A stretch of DNA of 64,000 bases, taken from NCBI GenBank assembly GCA_031213475.1, contig JARUPZ010000019.1:1662940-1726939 (forward strand), given 5' to 3'. Below are positions 52,415-64,000 of the stretch, piece after piece. The translations under genes and the position numbers were made by a program. This DNA is from Nereocystis luetkeana. Its lineage: Eukaryota; Sar; Phaeophyceae; Laminariales; Laminariaceae. The notes under the pieces are model-generated. The model did no database searches. It was given only the letters and a program-made list of their open reading frames with translations, and had not been told where the DNA came from. Every line of letters starts with the position of its first letter. The first letter of the stretch is position 1.

Positions 52415-54535
52415 AGTAGCGAACGAAAAACCAATTTGCTGCTATTAACTACTGCATGAACAGCAGTAGCATACAACAGTAGTAGTATGCTACCTGCTGC
52501 CAGGTACCAGGTATTTATTCAATGTAACACCAGTAGTCTGTATCCTCTAGTCGCTGCTCAGCAATACAGGGTTACCTGATACAACGTAGCTTGTAGTAGT
52601 AGAGTACACAGACAGTACCCCTCTAGGAGTAGTGATACGCTCGGGATCACAGTTCCCATGTATGTGATGATACAGACACTGGACGGCAGTATCAGATACG
52701 TACGTGCCGTTAGCCATCATCTGTCGTTACTGGAAAAATGGAATCATGTGGAATTGTGCGTATAGCTTATGTTAAATAAAGATCGGGATCCTCGAGAGAT
52801 CCGCTAGCGACCAATAGAGGTGCTTTACAAGGCCAGTAAGTGTCATGGTGCCTCACCGTCGAGGAGGGCACAGGGATGTCGATGCTGGCCAGGGCACGTT
52901 CCTTCTCGGGCAAGTTTCTCCTTGTCGCTTATCTCGTGGATATATGCACTGAGACGTTTCCGTTACTTCATACAAAGTGCACTACCGTAGATATTAACGC
53001 GTAAAGAATCAGTGCAAGGTATGCCACGGTTGTTGCGTTACCAGACGCGTCGTAGGCTGTTGTGCGAGGTGTATATTGCTGTATGAGATAATCAAGATCG
53101 CCAGAAGAGCAGAGGAGCGTTTGCACGCCCACTCTTTCACTCAGCTTAACTTTTGCTCATTATCATCAACCTCGGTTTTGAACACAAACTATTCAATCTA
53201 GCATTGGCCAGGAGTTGCCAAACACTATCTTGTCTCTTCTATTGTAACGTTCGTACAAGTTTGCCCCACGGCGACTAACGCGCTCATTTTCAACTTCGGG
53301 CTGTATTCTATCCAGTCATCGGCAAGTGGGTCTGCTCACATACAACACCTGCTATGCGCTGGTATACAGGCTATACCATATCCCTCTATAACCACCAGGT
53401 GCTTTGGGATATCTGCCAATCAATGTCCACGTCGCTGATCATCATGCGAATATATCTATCAACATGCGTACGTGTCCGTGCAGTCCCCACTTCCCTGGTT
53501 TGAAGCCAACATGTTCATCTCAAACCCACATACCCTGGTACAATGCAGCGTAACATGTTAATCTCAAACCCACATACATCGCGAGGTCGTGCGACAAATT
53601 GACGGCGTTTTTTCCTTCGGCCTGATAGCGACGAACACAGGAACAACCTACAGAGCCCTGGGAGCTCTACCCTTCGAGGCCTCGTTTCTATCTGGTGCGG
53701 CTGTGATACTCTGCGTCTTTGTTTTCGGAGGAAGTAGTTGCTGCCAGAGTTCCCGAAATGCAAAACTTACCAGCGCTGCCTGTATACCGCTGCTGTCTTG
53801 TATGATTCCTGTGGCACATACTTCAGTTCCTACTGAATAAAATACAGTAGTTACGACCGGAACAATCCCAGGTGGTTCGAGCACCCAACACGACCAAGCT
53901 CGACGAACTCAACACGGATTTCGACGCAAGCACAGGAGGACGGAGGCACAGATAAGAGACCGTCTTAGGCACCGTCAGTGTCGTAATCGGCGACGATTTG
54001 ATCACGCGCGAGGAACAAAAGCCCCGAACGCACTCCCTTCTTACACGGGAAGAAACGAATTTTTGCTCTATTATTGGTACACTTTGCTTGAATTTTCTGG
54101 GAACTTTCTCGGGACCACACAGCGGCCCACGACACACATGACCCTTGTACTCGTATGTCATGCAGAGATGCCATTTCGAGAGCTTTGCGCTCGAACGGGC
54201 GTCAGGCTCCCCGTTATAACTAACAGAGTACTACTGCCAAAAAGGTTGACTATATGTGCTGCCATTGGCCATCGATACCGGCACCGTCGATGGCGGTTTT
54301 GATACGCCATGAATTGCGGTACTGTACACCTCTTCGTATCATACCGCCAAGGTCTCTCTGTCCGCCCTCTCTGAGCGAGTGGTCGCACGCGGGAAACGCG
54401 CACCACGCGTAGCAAAGAAATCTTCCATGAACAAGGAAACGTAGGTTGAGCTACCAGGTAGGTAGTATGGAACGGGCCAGACATTTATTTACTACTACAG
54501 CAGTATACTGTATGCGCAGGTCATCGCTGTTTCTG
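52415..54535. other. Unassigned DNA, no gene seen
   Basis: A 25-bp direct repeat ACATGTT-ATCTCAAACCCAC occurs at 53508 and 53552; the first copy is followed by TACCCTGGTA. Positions 52835-52930 match part of the 43-44 kb duplication. Short frames at 53515-54484 have no known domain. Confidence 0.5.
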
Positions 54536-54540
54536 TTTCT

Positions 54541-54880
54541 GTTTTTTTTTTTTTGTTTCATCCCCTTTAATCTCTTGGCACATCTTCTTCTCTCTCTCCT
54601 TCCAACTCGTAACTCAGATCCGGGGTCACATAGCAGACTCTTCTACCCCCTTCCCGCTACGGTACGTGCCTTCATTTTTATCGCGAGAAGATTTCAGCCT
54701 TTTCTTCCCTCGTCGACTCGCATCGAATTGTGCCTACCCACGCTGCAAGGCGCTCTCAACAATTGAATCAATTTTTCTTTTTTTCCAAATAAAGTCAAAG
54801 TCCGACCCACCTGGGGCTCGAACCCAGGACTCAAACAAGTAGAATTCGAGGTTAACCACTTGAACCACCGGGGCGACCTG
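54541..54880 (-). mobile_element. SINE2 copy 3
   Basis: Head GGTCGCCCCGGTGGTTCAAG, B-box GGGTTCGAGCCCC near 54822, body as in the 41.0-kb copy, oligo(A) tail read as the T run at 54542-54553. Confidence 0.87.
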
Positions 54881-54889
54881 TAGACACAC

Positions 54890-56720
54890 TTGATCGCTCA
54901 CATGTATGTGGTGGTATCATAAGCATCATCACTGTAGCTCTTTCTTGCCTCTCCAGATTTTTTCGAGAGGGAGGGAAAACAGCAGTGTTCCCCGTCTATC
55001 AAGATACACTATATTCATATTACAGGTAGTAGCAGCCCACCCCGAAGGACCTTACGGAAGACACCGTGACACCTTCCACAAACAAGCAAAAAACAAGGAC
55101 ACCCAAAGAGTCAGATATGGTTGGCGCCGCTCCAACTGGTAGTTGTTATACAGCTGTATAATACCACTTTGTCCCTGAACATAAGGAATGTTTGAATGTC
55201 GCTACTCAACTAAAAATATACCTGTACTTATTTGTTAGACCATAATAATGGTATCCTTTGGTGGCTGGTGATGTTAATCATCCATCTCCCAGCCGGCTCT
55301 ATCTTTTGGGCATTTAAGGCCGAGGCACCTAAAAAAGAACAGTCCCGTGCCGTCTCATTAACCCGTCTACGAAATACTATTTTATTAAACCATCACACTG
55401 CAAGTACTGCATACTAATGGTAGTATTATTAATGGGGTCCCTTATCGAAGAACTGTTTGTCCTACTCTTCTTCCAGATTGGCCTCACCAACCATTGTTTT
55501 TTCGCGCAACTTTTGGGTCTCCCAGCTATTATTCCTGATTATTTTTTCGAGTAAATAAATGGGAGAAAGCTACGTGAGCGAGTGCGTTCCTGATAGGCTT
55601 TCCTTTGTTGGCAAGTTCGAAAGGTGTGACAGAACGCCTCCCCCGTAGCTTGATACCACACAATTGAGATAAAAGCTGAAAGATCTCGGGAAAAGATCTA
55701 GATCTGAAAACAGTACGGCCCCAACGGTTCACAGTATTCCTGCTGGTAGCATATGGTTTATATCATGTATGTGTGTATTGTTGCCGATTGGTATCAGTAT
55801 TTTCCGTGTCTGAAGCCATTCCGGGTTCCCTCATATCACCACATACATGTAGATGGTATGATTGGTACAATAATCGCGCAATATTGTCAAATGGCTAGTA
55901 ATACTAAGGGAATTGCGAAACTGGTACACTTCTACGGAGCGCTGTGTGTACCACCCCACCAGCGTGCAGCATGAAGTCCAAGCTCTCCGATTAAATATTA
56001 CGAAACATCAACATTCCCCGAAGAAAGGAGAAGAAGTAGTGTGTGCGTACGTATGTACTATTAATACTCGTATTGTGAGTTGTTTTTTTCCGGGGTATTA
56101 TTTAACATTCAATGTGAAATTATTGGACCCTGTCCCATCTATAAACGTATGACCACAGACTTAGGTTTTGGAGTGGATCCTATTGTTAATACTATCAATA
56201 GTGTTACGAACGAACATCAGCAAGAGGGGGGTCGACCTGCACCTGCATGCAGTATTCAGCAGAAACGTTGAAGATCAAATAATCCGTGCGAATGAGCCAG
56301 ATTCAGAATTAATGCCGTTATTTTCCAACTTTCTTTGAGGCCCGTATAATATCAAAATTCAAAAGTAATATCAATACCCATAATAATACCCTTGGGTATG
56401 TATGGTAAAAATAATCTACCCACTAAAGATATTGATCGTACGTCTTCCTCCCCCTTTCCTCTTCCTCGCGTTGATCCTCGGGCCTCGGGCACCAACGTAT
56501 AATTTATTTTCTACTACTCCAGGTGAGAGTCACCGGTCTGTCATATATTTCCCCTCCTTTCTTTGGCAAAATGAATTGATCCGCACACTACCAGCTCAGG
56601 TCATTAAAAAATTTAATTCCTATCACCCCTCTATCTACATAAATGTAAACCCCTTTCCCTGCACTTCTTGGTGCTTCTTTTACGAAACGAATTACAACCC
56701 CTATTATTTGTATTGTTTTA
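54890..56720. other. Unassigned DNA, no gene seen
   Basis: Positions 55955-56035 weakly resemble the LINE tail on the minus strand (GCGTGCAGCATGAAGTCCAA). The longest frame (56402-56725, 107 codons) has no known domain. Confidence 0.5.
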
Positions 56721-57074
56721 GCTAAAATCAGGTATACCTGCCCACTTTTCGGCCCAAATCAGTTACACGCTAAAAACAAGTACAGAACACACCCCAGGAG
56801 CCCTGTTATCGGCCAGGCTGACATCGTAACTGATTTTGGCTCGAAACGGCCAGGCTATAACCGACGTTTTCTACTCTGTCTAGCGTTCAACTGATTTTGG
56901 CCAACTTTGAACCAATGAGAGAGGCCATACGTGCACTGTTCGTTCTCTCCGTAGGTATGCGTCTGCCCTCCCTCGGATGAAATTCTTCGATATTTACTTA
57001 ATAACTCTGTACTCGTACTTCGTAAGTAAGTAAAACTGCGTATTCAGACATGCACACATACATACATGCGTGTT

Positions 57075-57560
57075 CAGAGGATTACCTTGGGTTGGGTAGT
57101 CGGTCGGTATTTTATCCCTATAGCTCAGTAGGTAGCACCTTTACATTTGACGTCGTCCAGGTCACGGGTTCGAGCCTCACTTCAAGCGTTTCTAATAGAA
57201 CGGCGGGGAGAGTGTTCTAAAGATTACCACCCTGGGCTGGGTGTTTGATCGGTATTTTACTCCTATAGCTCAGTAGGTAACACCTTCAATTTTGACGTCG
57301 TCCGGGTCACGGGTTCGAACCTCAATTCGAACGTTTCTTATATAGAAACGCTTACGCTTGCATCCCTAAAAACATATCTCCCTGGTTCCCCAGGTAATGA
57401 AAGGAAGCGGGTAGGTCAGCGTACAGACGTATACGCTTCTGACGCCCCAAATATCCCGCCATTCAGAGGGGGGGAGAGTGTTCTAAGGATTACCCTGGGT
57501 TGGGTAGTCGATCGGTTTTTTACCCCTATAGCTCAGCATGCAACACCTTCACATGCGTGC
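57075..57560 (+). mobile_element. SINE1 tandem array (three heads)
   Basis: Three heads start at about 57085, 57225 and 57490. Each has TTACC-TGGGYTGGGT, then CCTATAGCTCAGTAGGTA (A-box) and ACACCTTCA. The first two also have GGGTTCGARCCTC (B-box). The TTTGACGTCGTCC stretch between the boxes resembles the anticodon arm of a tRNA-Val. Only the second unit has the full body (CTCCCTGGTTCCCCAGGTAA, ATCCCGCCATTCAGAGG). Unit 1 lacks the middle and unit 3 stops after the A-box region. No unit can form complete D and T stems, so they are not tRNA genes. Confidence 0.85.
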
Positions 57561-57564
57561 GCTG

Positions 57565-58050
57565 GTTTCACTTTTCCTTCTTCGGGGTGTGCGATGTGCT
57601 TCAGTTAGTTGTTGTGATATATATGTGCTCTGTTGTTTCCTATGGTCACAGCAGTCTATACAGGACCATGGTCACACGGCATTTTGTCTGCACCACCCCG
57701 CGTCGAGGCGATCTCAGGTTTGGTACCACAAGGAAATTTCGTGCCGAGCAGGCGGTTCCAGGAGGAGGGCCTAGAAGCTTTAAAGCAGTCAAAGCGGGGG
57801 GGGGGGGGCGCCAGAGGAAATAAATACGCTTATTGGCGCTCCCGCCGTAGCGAAACAAACGAAGCCTATTAAAAGTGACTCTCTGCAAGTCCAAGTGGAA
57901 CCCGTGGTGCCTACATCCTAAAGAAAGGAACACTATTCAGATTTCGGAGGCTATGTGGCATTCTTAACGCTTTAGGCGCATTCTTTTTTTACCGGGTTTC
58001 CATGGACAGAACACCGCTCGTGGCGCGCGTTTTTTACTTGTTTTTTTTAA
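57565..58050. other. Unassigned DNA inside the candidate TIR element
   Basis: A G run lies at 57796-57808. A frame at 57500-57823 begins inside the SINE1 head and is unlikely to be a gene. Confidence 0.5.
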
Positions 58051-58513
58051 TGTACCTGATTTTGGCTCAAACGGATTAGGTATACCTGATTTTGGCGTTT
58101 ACCCTATTTGTTTCAGCCCTTGATACGAGCGCACTGATATACTACTGTACTTTTCACACTGGTATAATACAGCGTAGAACTACCCTTCACCGCTTAGTCA
58201 CAAAAGGTTACGTTCATACCTGGTATATACCTGATATATATGCATAATGCGCCAGACAGCTCATCATCATTCTTTCGTACCTGGTACCATGTATTACAGC
58301 AGTGTTACAGTAGTACACAGGGTTTTCGACACTGTCTACAACAACAGCAGTACGTACACATATATTTCGTATCATGTATGCATGGTTGACGCACGCACGG
58401 TACATACAGGTACGATGCACAAGACGAAGAGGCATACTACTTGCACTCGTATACTCGAAAAATATCCCTAAATCAGTTGGGTAGTTGTTGGGTACTTGGA
58501 CAGGGTTATAGAG

Positions 58514-58960
58514 GGGTTAGGGTGTGTCTTAACCCCCCCCAGAAAACATTGGAACGAGCCGAATGGAATATTATCTGCCGTATGAATTCGTGTTGATTGG
58601 TTGTGGGAAACGAATAGATTCAGTGCAGCCCGAGGGAAACAGTATATCTAGGAAGAGGAAAAAGAAGTGTTGCACCCCTTTTTCTTGTTTGGGAGGACCG
58701 AACGGCCCGACCGAACGGGAACAAATAAATAGCACATTATTTGATGTAGATGGACACCACCAAAGATGATGTGGACACCAATTGGTCGTGGCATGTGCAA
58801 AATATACCGTTCGTGCCGATTCGGCTGGCGAGGCCCAGGATTCTGCGTGGACCCAAACACGTTTCTTCAGATAGGAACGAAACGAATGACCACGAGCAGC
58901 CTCGTCGTTCCGTTCCGCTCGTTCCCATGCTCTTGGTGAGAGTTAAGACACACCCTTAGT
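58514..58960. mobile_element. Harbinger-like MITE with TTA flanks
   Basis: TTA-GGGTGTGTCTTAAC at 58517-58533 and GTTAAGACACACCC-TTA at 58942-58958. The 14-bp termini are perfect inverse copies, and TTA is a direct duplication at both sides, as is typical for PIF/Harbinger elements. Size is about 440 bp with no transposase. Confidence 0.75.
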
Positions 58961-59144
58961 TAGCTTTAGTATTTGTCTCGTCTCCAGCAGTAGTGGCAGT
59001 AGTGTGGTAGTTGTGGTAGTAGTAGTAGCTCTCTCAACCATAGTATTCATCGAGTAGCTATCAGCCCTCCTGATTGGGCGATGATATATAGGGCACGCAC
59101 GAGACCAAAGGGTAGGTGCACCAATTATCTCGAGGTCACTCAGT

Positions 59145-59245
59145 CACTTAGCTGTCAGGTATCAGGTGTCAGGTGTCAGGTGCCAGCTGTCAGCGGTCAG
59201 GTGTCAGGTTGCAGCTGTCAGCCGTCGGCTAGTTGTCAGCTGGCA
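59145..59245. repeat. GTCAGGT-type minisatellite
   Basis: CTGTCAGGTATCAGGTGTCA and variants make about ten 7-10 bp units. Confidence 0.85.
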
Positions 59246-59249
59246 CGGC

Positions 59250-60185
59250 TGACACGGTCAAAATGTGTTGCTACCGGCAAATTTATCTCGTCGATGTCAC
59301 AGCAGCAAGCAGCAACCTACCTGTCCACGCATCCTTTGGTGTTATGTACAGCTACTATAGTACAGTCAGTATATCAGCAGTTAGTTTGGAGTACGACATA
59401 GTGCGCGAAAGGGCAACCCGAAAATACCGACTACCTGGTAGTATATACGAGTAAGTACACAGCCAGCATGATGGCGACTTTCAATAATACTCAACGTAAC
59501 CGCTAGTAATATATATATATCTATAGGGTGTGATTGAATTCTGTATTGTTGCTCTATTATATATAGCAGACACCCTATTAAAGAGCAATAATAGATGACC
59601 CACGCTGTTTTTTTTCCCGGCGCGAAAATTGTACCAATATACGCATAATAGATCACAGCCACCCTGGGATGGGTTTTCCGATTCATTCGATGTTTCTAAA
59701 TAACATGGGCGGCTCGCGAAACGACTAGTGGCTTTTTTGGAAAGGCCTTGGGATCGTTCCATACGAGACGCATCGCTCGGATGGGATCAATATTACGTTG
59801 AAGGCATGGCAGTATGGGTTCCTAGGGCCCGAGTGCTGAAATAAATGCAGGTTTGCCTCTTCTTGGCAATGAGTGATCACTCGCAGACGCGTGTTTGGTT
59901 TTAAGCCTGCGGGCGAGGCCTTCCTCTAACATGTTTGTAAACCACAGGGGTGAGTGAAAAAATAAAAGCCGACAATCCACCATCCATTTCAAGACCCTGG
60001 CAGGAGATGTGGGCTGCACTAAAACCAAGAAAAAACATTTTCTGAAAAAATTAAAACGTTTTTCGTAAATTCGTCCAGAAATCCCATACCTACTGGTGGT
60101 TTGTTTTTCATTGTTGGCTTTTTAGTAGTGTAGCGTCGTTTTTGTTTTTCGTCTCGCGCCTTGTGTTAACCGGTAAACATAAGTA
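59250..60185. other. Unassigned DNA, no gene seen
   Basis: TATAGGGTGT at 59522 and ACACCCTATTA at 59571 form a loose inverted pair. Nothing else recognised. Confidence 0.5.
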
Positions 60186-60189
60186 CGTG

Positions 60190-60335
60190 CATACCTAGGC
60201 GCGACGAAAAATAAAGGCACGTACCGGGGGGGAGAAGGGTGGACACCTGTGACCACGGTTTGTCCAGAAGCTTTCGTTGAGGGTATACCTCCCACGAGTA
60301 AGGCTGGAAAGTAGAATTGATGTTGAAAAGAAAAA
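60190..60335 (+). repeat. SINE3 body and tail
   Basis: AAATAAAGGCACGTACCGGG, GTGACCACGGTTTGTCCAGA, GGTATACCTCCCACGAGTAA, GGCTGGAAAGTAGAATTGAT. Confidence 0.8.
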
Positions 60336-60339
60336 TGAA

Positions 60340-62490
60340 TAAATAAAAATACGAATGTACGCATGTAAGTATAGCAGATACACATAGCATAATACTCGTG
60401 CTACGAGAAAGCGGGCGATCGACCCAGCGACGGCGCGACGGAAGTGAAAACGACCCAACGCCGCCGCCGATGGTTTCCTCGTCGTATCAGCGTGCGGTAG
60501 TCACAACATCATCTACATCTGCAGTACGAAGTCGTATTGATTCCAGATCCTGATGGAGGTTTTGACAGGGTCAGGTGATTGTGGGAAATATTTTCAGATG
60601 CGCTGTAAAATGAATCATCGCCACGGAACCAGTGAGTGGGTATCGCGTGGCGCCACGGCTCCTCATTTCCGGGTGCACCGGATTTGCCTTTATATCTGCA
60701 ATGTATGCACTTCATCTCCATGAAGTTGGAGCACAGCAGCAGCAGCAAGTGCCGGTAGTATTGAACGTGGCGTCGTGAGACGAGCAACGGATATCACATG
60801 ATGATAACAAAAGCGGCGTGATGTAACATACCTGGTATGGTGTAGCGCGCCTGCGGGTTGTGCCTAAAAGTAAGCCACTCGTCTTGTACGACTTCGTATA
60901 CCTGGTGCGCATGTACGTTATACCAGTATCACAGCGAATGGTCGTCGAAGCGCTGGGCATAGCGCTGCAGGAACACCGCTAAAATGACGAGGACTGACTT
61001 CTGAATTTACTAATAAATACGAGTATTATTACGCTTATTTCGATGTCTGCAGTGCCCACGCTGCCTCTGCTATGTAGCACGAGGTCGAGTAGTCAACGTG
61101 TAGGGGCTCCGGGTTCGGCCCCAGTACCGCTCGCTCTACATATATGCTCCGTCAATGATCTGCCGGCTTGCAAGGACACAACGCGATAAATAACCAACAT
61201 TTTACCGGCCGTGATCGACGTAACAGCACTAACTGCAGAGTACTACTGTAGTGCCGCAGTGGGTTTTCTGTATCAACTACGGGTGAGTACGTATGCGTAC
61301 GAGTACGCGATATGAGTCTCGGTCTGCCGGAGCCTCTGGCTCATAACAAGTACCAGGTACCTGGTAGGTCGCAGCACCAAGTCAGTCGTTTCTAGGACAA
61401 TTCACCGACTACTTGCGGTCCTCGGGTGTGTGTCATCAAGCCTAGGGTGAGATAATAACGCGTACCTAGACGCACGTCTACATACAGGTGCGTCAGGCCG
61501 AACGACAGCAGTAGTGATGGCTCCAGCATATTTATGCGGCGGAACCCACCCACACCCATATATATCAGGGAACGAACGCTGACATGGCGGGATCACTCTC
61601 CGACCAAGACGCGGATTCTCGTAAACACACTACCAACAGCGCAGCGCGTACGTACGTGCCGTGTTATCCAGCATCCATGGATGTGAATGCCATCAACTTT
61701 CCTCTCAGAGGGTGCGGTCACAATCACAGCAAGCACACCCTCCTCTTGTTTCACCACGAGGAGAAAAAATAAAATAAATACTTCGAAGTACGATTTTATT
61801 TTATTTTCGGAAACAAACGTGACAACATTACGAAGTCAGCCGCCGAGGGACGCAATCAACGAAGCTCATCCGCGAACTTAATACACACCAGGTAGCAAGC
61901 AAGTCTTCACCTTCCTACTGTAGACTCCCGTGCCATACCGATAACCACCACGCCAGGCCTCAGGTGAAGAGCCGTGGTTGGAGACGTACAAGCGGAGAGA
62001 TTACAAACGTCGAAGCGTTACCTATTGAGCCGCATAGATTGCGGTGCACAGCAGTGTACAGTACGAAATCATTCCGCATAATATATGTTTCTACACTGCC
62101 TTCTGCTGTCTGTTGTCTCCTGTCTGCTGTAAATACTCGTACCTCGGACTCTCGCACTCCCTACCGACGAGTAGTCGCAGTTAGTGCTGGCGTGTGGGCG
62201 TTGAAATGCATACGTATCTTCTACAGAATATTGTGTTGTGCAGTCATTACGCACTGATTATACGAGTATACGAGTCATATCTTAGCTCCTCAGTTTGGAT
62301 ATTCGGGTAAATGCAATATATATGGGGAAGGTTTACATTTGCATATCATACCTTTCTTTCGAGTAAGTATGTCATCGTACACTCCAGGTACGGGCTTAAA
62401 ACTTGCTAAGCGGTACTACACGCACATTTCAATGAACGCCCACAGTTTCTTTTCGATTTACTTCGATTTCTTGCAGTAGTAGTAGTAATT
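60340..62490. other. Unassigned DNA, no gene seen
   Basis: All frames are under 100 codons and none has a recognised domain. Several TA-flanked short motifs occur (TACGAGTA, TACCAGGTACCTGGTA). Confidence 0.5.
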
Positions 62491-62494
62491 GTCC

Positions 62495-62935
62495 TACGTC
62501 CCCGGTGGCTTGGTAGGTGGTCCGCGTGCTTATCAAGATCAATTTCGTGGGTTCAAGTCTCACCGAGTGCATGCTCGTAGGGACTTTTTCATGCTTAAAT
62601 ACATTGATTATTAGTAGCGGAAAGCGCGAGAGCGTGAGTTAGCTACATTCGATGAAAATCGACGTGCTCGTAGGGACTTTTTCATGCATAAATAAATTGA
62701 TTATTAGTAGTAGTAGTAGTAGTAGCGGAAAGCGCGAGAGCGTGAGTTAGCTACATTCGATGAAAATCGACGAGCAGCGGGAACGCAGAACCCTATAAAC
62801 GACAAACAATAAAGGCACGTACTACCGGGGGGGGGAAGGGACGACACCTGTGGCCATGGCTTGTCCAGAAGATCGCCGAGGGTAAAACCTCCTACGAGCT
62901 AGGCTGGAAAGTAAAAGTGATGTAAAGAAAAAAAA
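62495..62935 (+). mobile_element. SINE3, full copy with tRNA-like head and duplicated body
   Basis: Head: CCCCGGTGGCTTGGTAGGTG (A-box region), then GCTTATCAAGATC, B-box GGGTTCAAGTCTC. The next block, GCTCGTAGGGACTTTTTCAT to ATGAAAATCGACG, is present twice in tandem (about 62572-62665 and 62668-62772; the second has an AGT expansion). Then GAACCCTATAAACGACAAAC, a G run, GTGGCCATGGCTTGTCCAGA and GGCTGGAAAGTAAAAGTGAT, with an A-rich end. Confidence 0.85.
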
Positions 62936-62944
62936 AAAGTAGGA

Positions 62945-63750
62945 TCCTTTGAGGGGCGAAGAACACGTACATTAGATACTTTGTTCCGGTTTCTTTTCTA
63001 GTCATGGGATATATAACTCGCTGGTAGAGTAGCACCACGACTATCTTTTGTGGAAGGAATACGCCCACCGTAGTGTATTGCCGCACTATCTGTGCTTCTT
63101 TCGAGCACCCACGCGCATGTACGAAACTGCGTAGTACGCCTTTTCGCTTTACTGGACGAACGGCTACAGTTTTCTACTTTTTCTACTCAATGTTGCTCTA
63201 CAGCAAAATACATCAATTCAGGGGGCGTGTTGGACACACAATAGACGGGTTTGCGCGTTCTTTTTTAGGTCATAACTCGGTGGTAATCACATCACGATTT
63301 GTTTTCTTTTTTGACTTTGCTTCTGCTTCAGCAGGTATTACTCTGTAGGATTCAACCGGGTTAGTGTGTACACAGGTATATGCAGGACACTGGACACATG
63401 ACCCAGTTTTATCAAATGTTTCTTCGACTGTTAATATCTGCTGTTGATTGCTGGACAATCGAGTCTTAATATATACTGATACAAACAGTAGTAGCGCAAC
63501 CTTATTTTCGTCTGGATAATAACCCACCGACTTTCTATTGTTCTGCGAATATAACGCACCATTTTCGTAGCTCTAGATCATAGCATTCCAATGAGGGGGC
63601 GCGTTGCAAGTACAGTACAGCAAACACTTTCCCACGCTTTTATTTTGTGGTTATCACTCAGTGGTCATGCACAACCATGGTGACGCGAATACACTCATAT
63701 TGCAACCGTTCTTACACGGACCTGCGTATGTTGTTACAAGGTGCTTCGCT
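62945..63750. other. Unassigned DNA
   Basis: Positions 63215-63300 and 63590-63665 share GGGGGCGYGTTG and GTGGTAATCAC/GTGGTTATCAC, a weak local duplication. No gene. Confidence 0.45.
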
Positions 63751-63756
63751 CCGCGG

Positions 63757-63990
63757 GCGGCCTACGCCGCCCGCTATGCTCGCTCAGGAAGGAAAAGTAC
63801 ATCAAAGGACTACTGTACGTATGCGAAGCGGACAGTGGTTCATGGCTGGATATTGTTTTTTATTATAATAGTAGTTGCAAACTGGCGACTTGATAATGCC
63901 AAAAGTCCCGCCGCCATGCTTCAGGAGAAAACAGCTCGGACGCCACATACGCTTCGCCTCCCTGGTGGTTGCCGTACGTACATACCCCAA
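63757..63990 (+). repeat. Repeat N, copy 2
   Basis: It matches 47240-47480 (GCCTACGCCGCCCGCTATGC, TTGCAAACTGGCGACTTGAT, CTTCAGGAGAAAACAGCTCG). The other copy is preceded by the (GTAT)n array, which is absent here. Confidence 0.8.
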
Positions 63991-64000
63991 GTAAGGTACT

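Larger units (their letters stand above)
56724..58093. mobile_element. Candidate 1.37-kb TIR element carrying a SINE1 array
   Basis: AAAATCAGGTATACCT at 56724-56739 is the exact inverse of 58078-58093, and AAATCAG/CTGATTT blocks continue the similarity inwards (56755-56761; 58057-58064). Internal copies of AACTGATTTTGGC lie at 56829 and 56890. No transposase frame was found. Three SINE1 heads lie inside. The target duplication is not clear. Confidence 0.55.

Noticed and set aside
57105-57330. Possible tRNA-Val genes (A-box and B-box with TTGACGT between)
   Set aside because: D and T stems and the acceptor stem cannot be completed, and the sequence continues into a SINE body repeated elsewhere.
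58500-58525. Telomere-like GGGTTAGGG
   Set aside because: A single occurrence that belongs to the left flank and terminus of the TTA-flanked element at 58514-58960.
62500-62572. Possible tRNA gene at the SINE3 head
   Set aside because: It recurs as a decayed copy at 42690-42765 and is followed by the SINE3 body; stems are incomplete.

Overview
This window looks like nuclear DNA from a eukaryote with a large, repeat-rich genome, possibly an alga or other protist; I cannot name the species. The evidence is the absence of any convincing long open reading frame in 64 kb, tRNA-derived SINE families, 3' ends of a LINE-type retrotransposon, many palindromic MITEs, and long trinucleotide and tetranucleotide microsatellites. 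No rRNA, clean tRNA gene, CRISPR array or host protein gene could be supported. Split exons of a host gene cannot be excluded by eye.

The mobile DNA falls into recurring families. (1) A non-LTR retrotransposon is present only as 5'-truncated 3' ends. Two copies (about 21.96-22.44 kb and 51.34-51.96 kb) still show the C-terminal part of the reverse transcriptase ORF; the rest carry only the 3' UTR, ending in GGATGGCAAG followed by an (AAT)n-type tail. A second family with a different body (F2) has the same 3' tail. (2) There are three SINE families with internal A-box and B-box-like tRNA promoters: SINE1 with a Val-like head, SINE2 with an oligo(A) tail, and SINE3 with a G-rich centre. (3) Family D is about 420 bp long and ends in a poly(C) run. 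(4) A palindromic MITE of about 95 bp is flanked by TTAA. (5) Another palindromic MITE of about 105 bp starts TTACGGGGGACCATAG and is flanked by TA. (6) There are single TIR elements at 19.8-20.4, 32.6-33.0, 56.7-58.1 and 58.5-59.0 kb, and short hairpins.

Layout: 0-5 kb has family D, SINE1 and a diverged repeat that recurs at 31 kb. 5-19 kb is mostly unassigned, with minisatellites, family D copies and GACCC-type pentamer tracts. 18.7-30.7 kb is the densest LINE, F2 and MITE zone. 30.7-42.9 kb has nested transposons and the densest TACCWGGTA motifs. 43-44.3 kb is a tandem duplication. 45-47.3 kb holds the longest microsatellites. 51-52.4 kb has the best reverse transcriptase fragment. 54.5-59 kb has SINE2, a three-head SINE1 array and two TIR elements. 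59-64 kb is sparse apart from SINE3.

The most unusual observation is a 9-bp motif, TACC(A/T)GGTA, which I located 46 times (about 0.5 expected by chance). At four loci, comparison with other copies of the same repeat shows that the motif is an insertion: a single TA in the uninterrupted copies has become TA-CCWGG-TA, sometimes in tandem. The 585-bp element at 19777-20361 has termini 5'-CCAG...CTGG-3' flanked by TA, so its imprecise excision would leave exactly this footprint. I propose that the motif is a mass of excision scars, or a micro-insertion system, generated by this element family.
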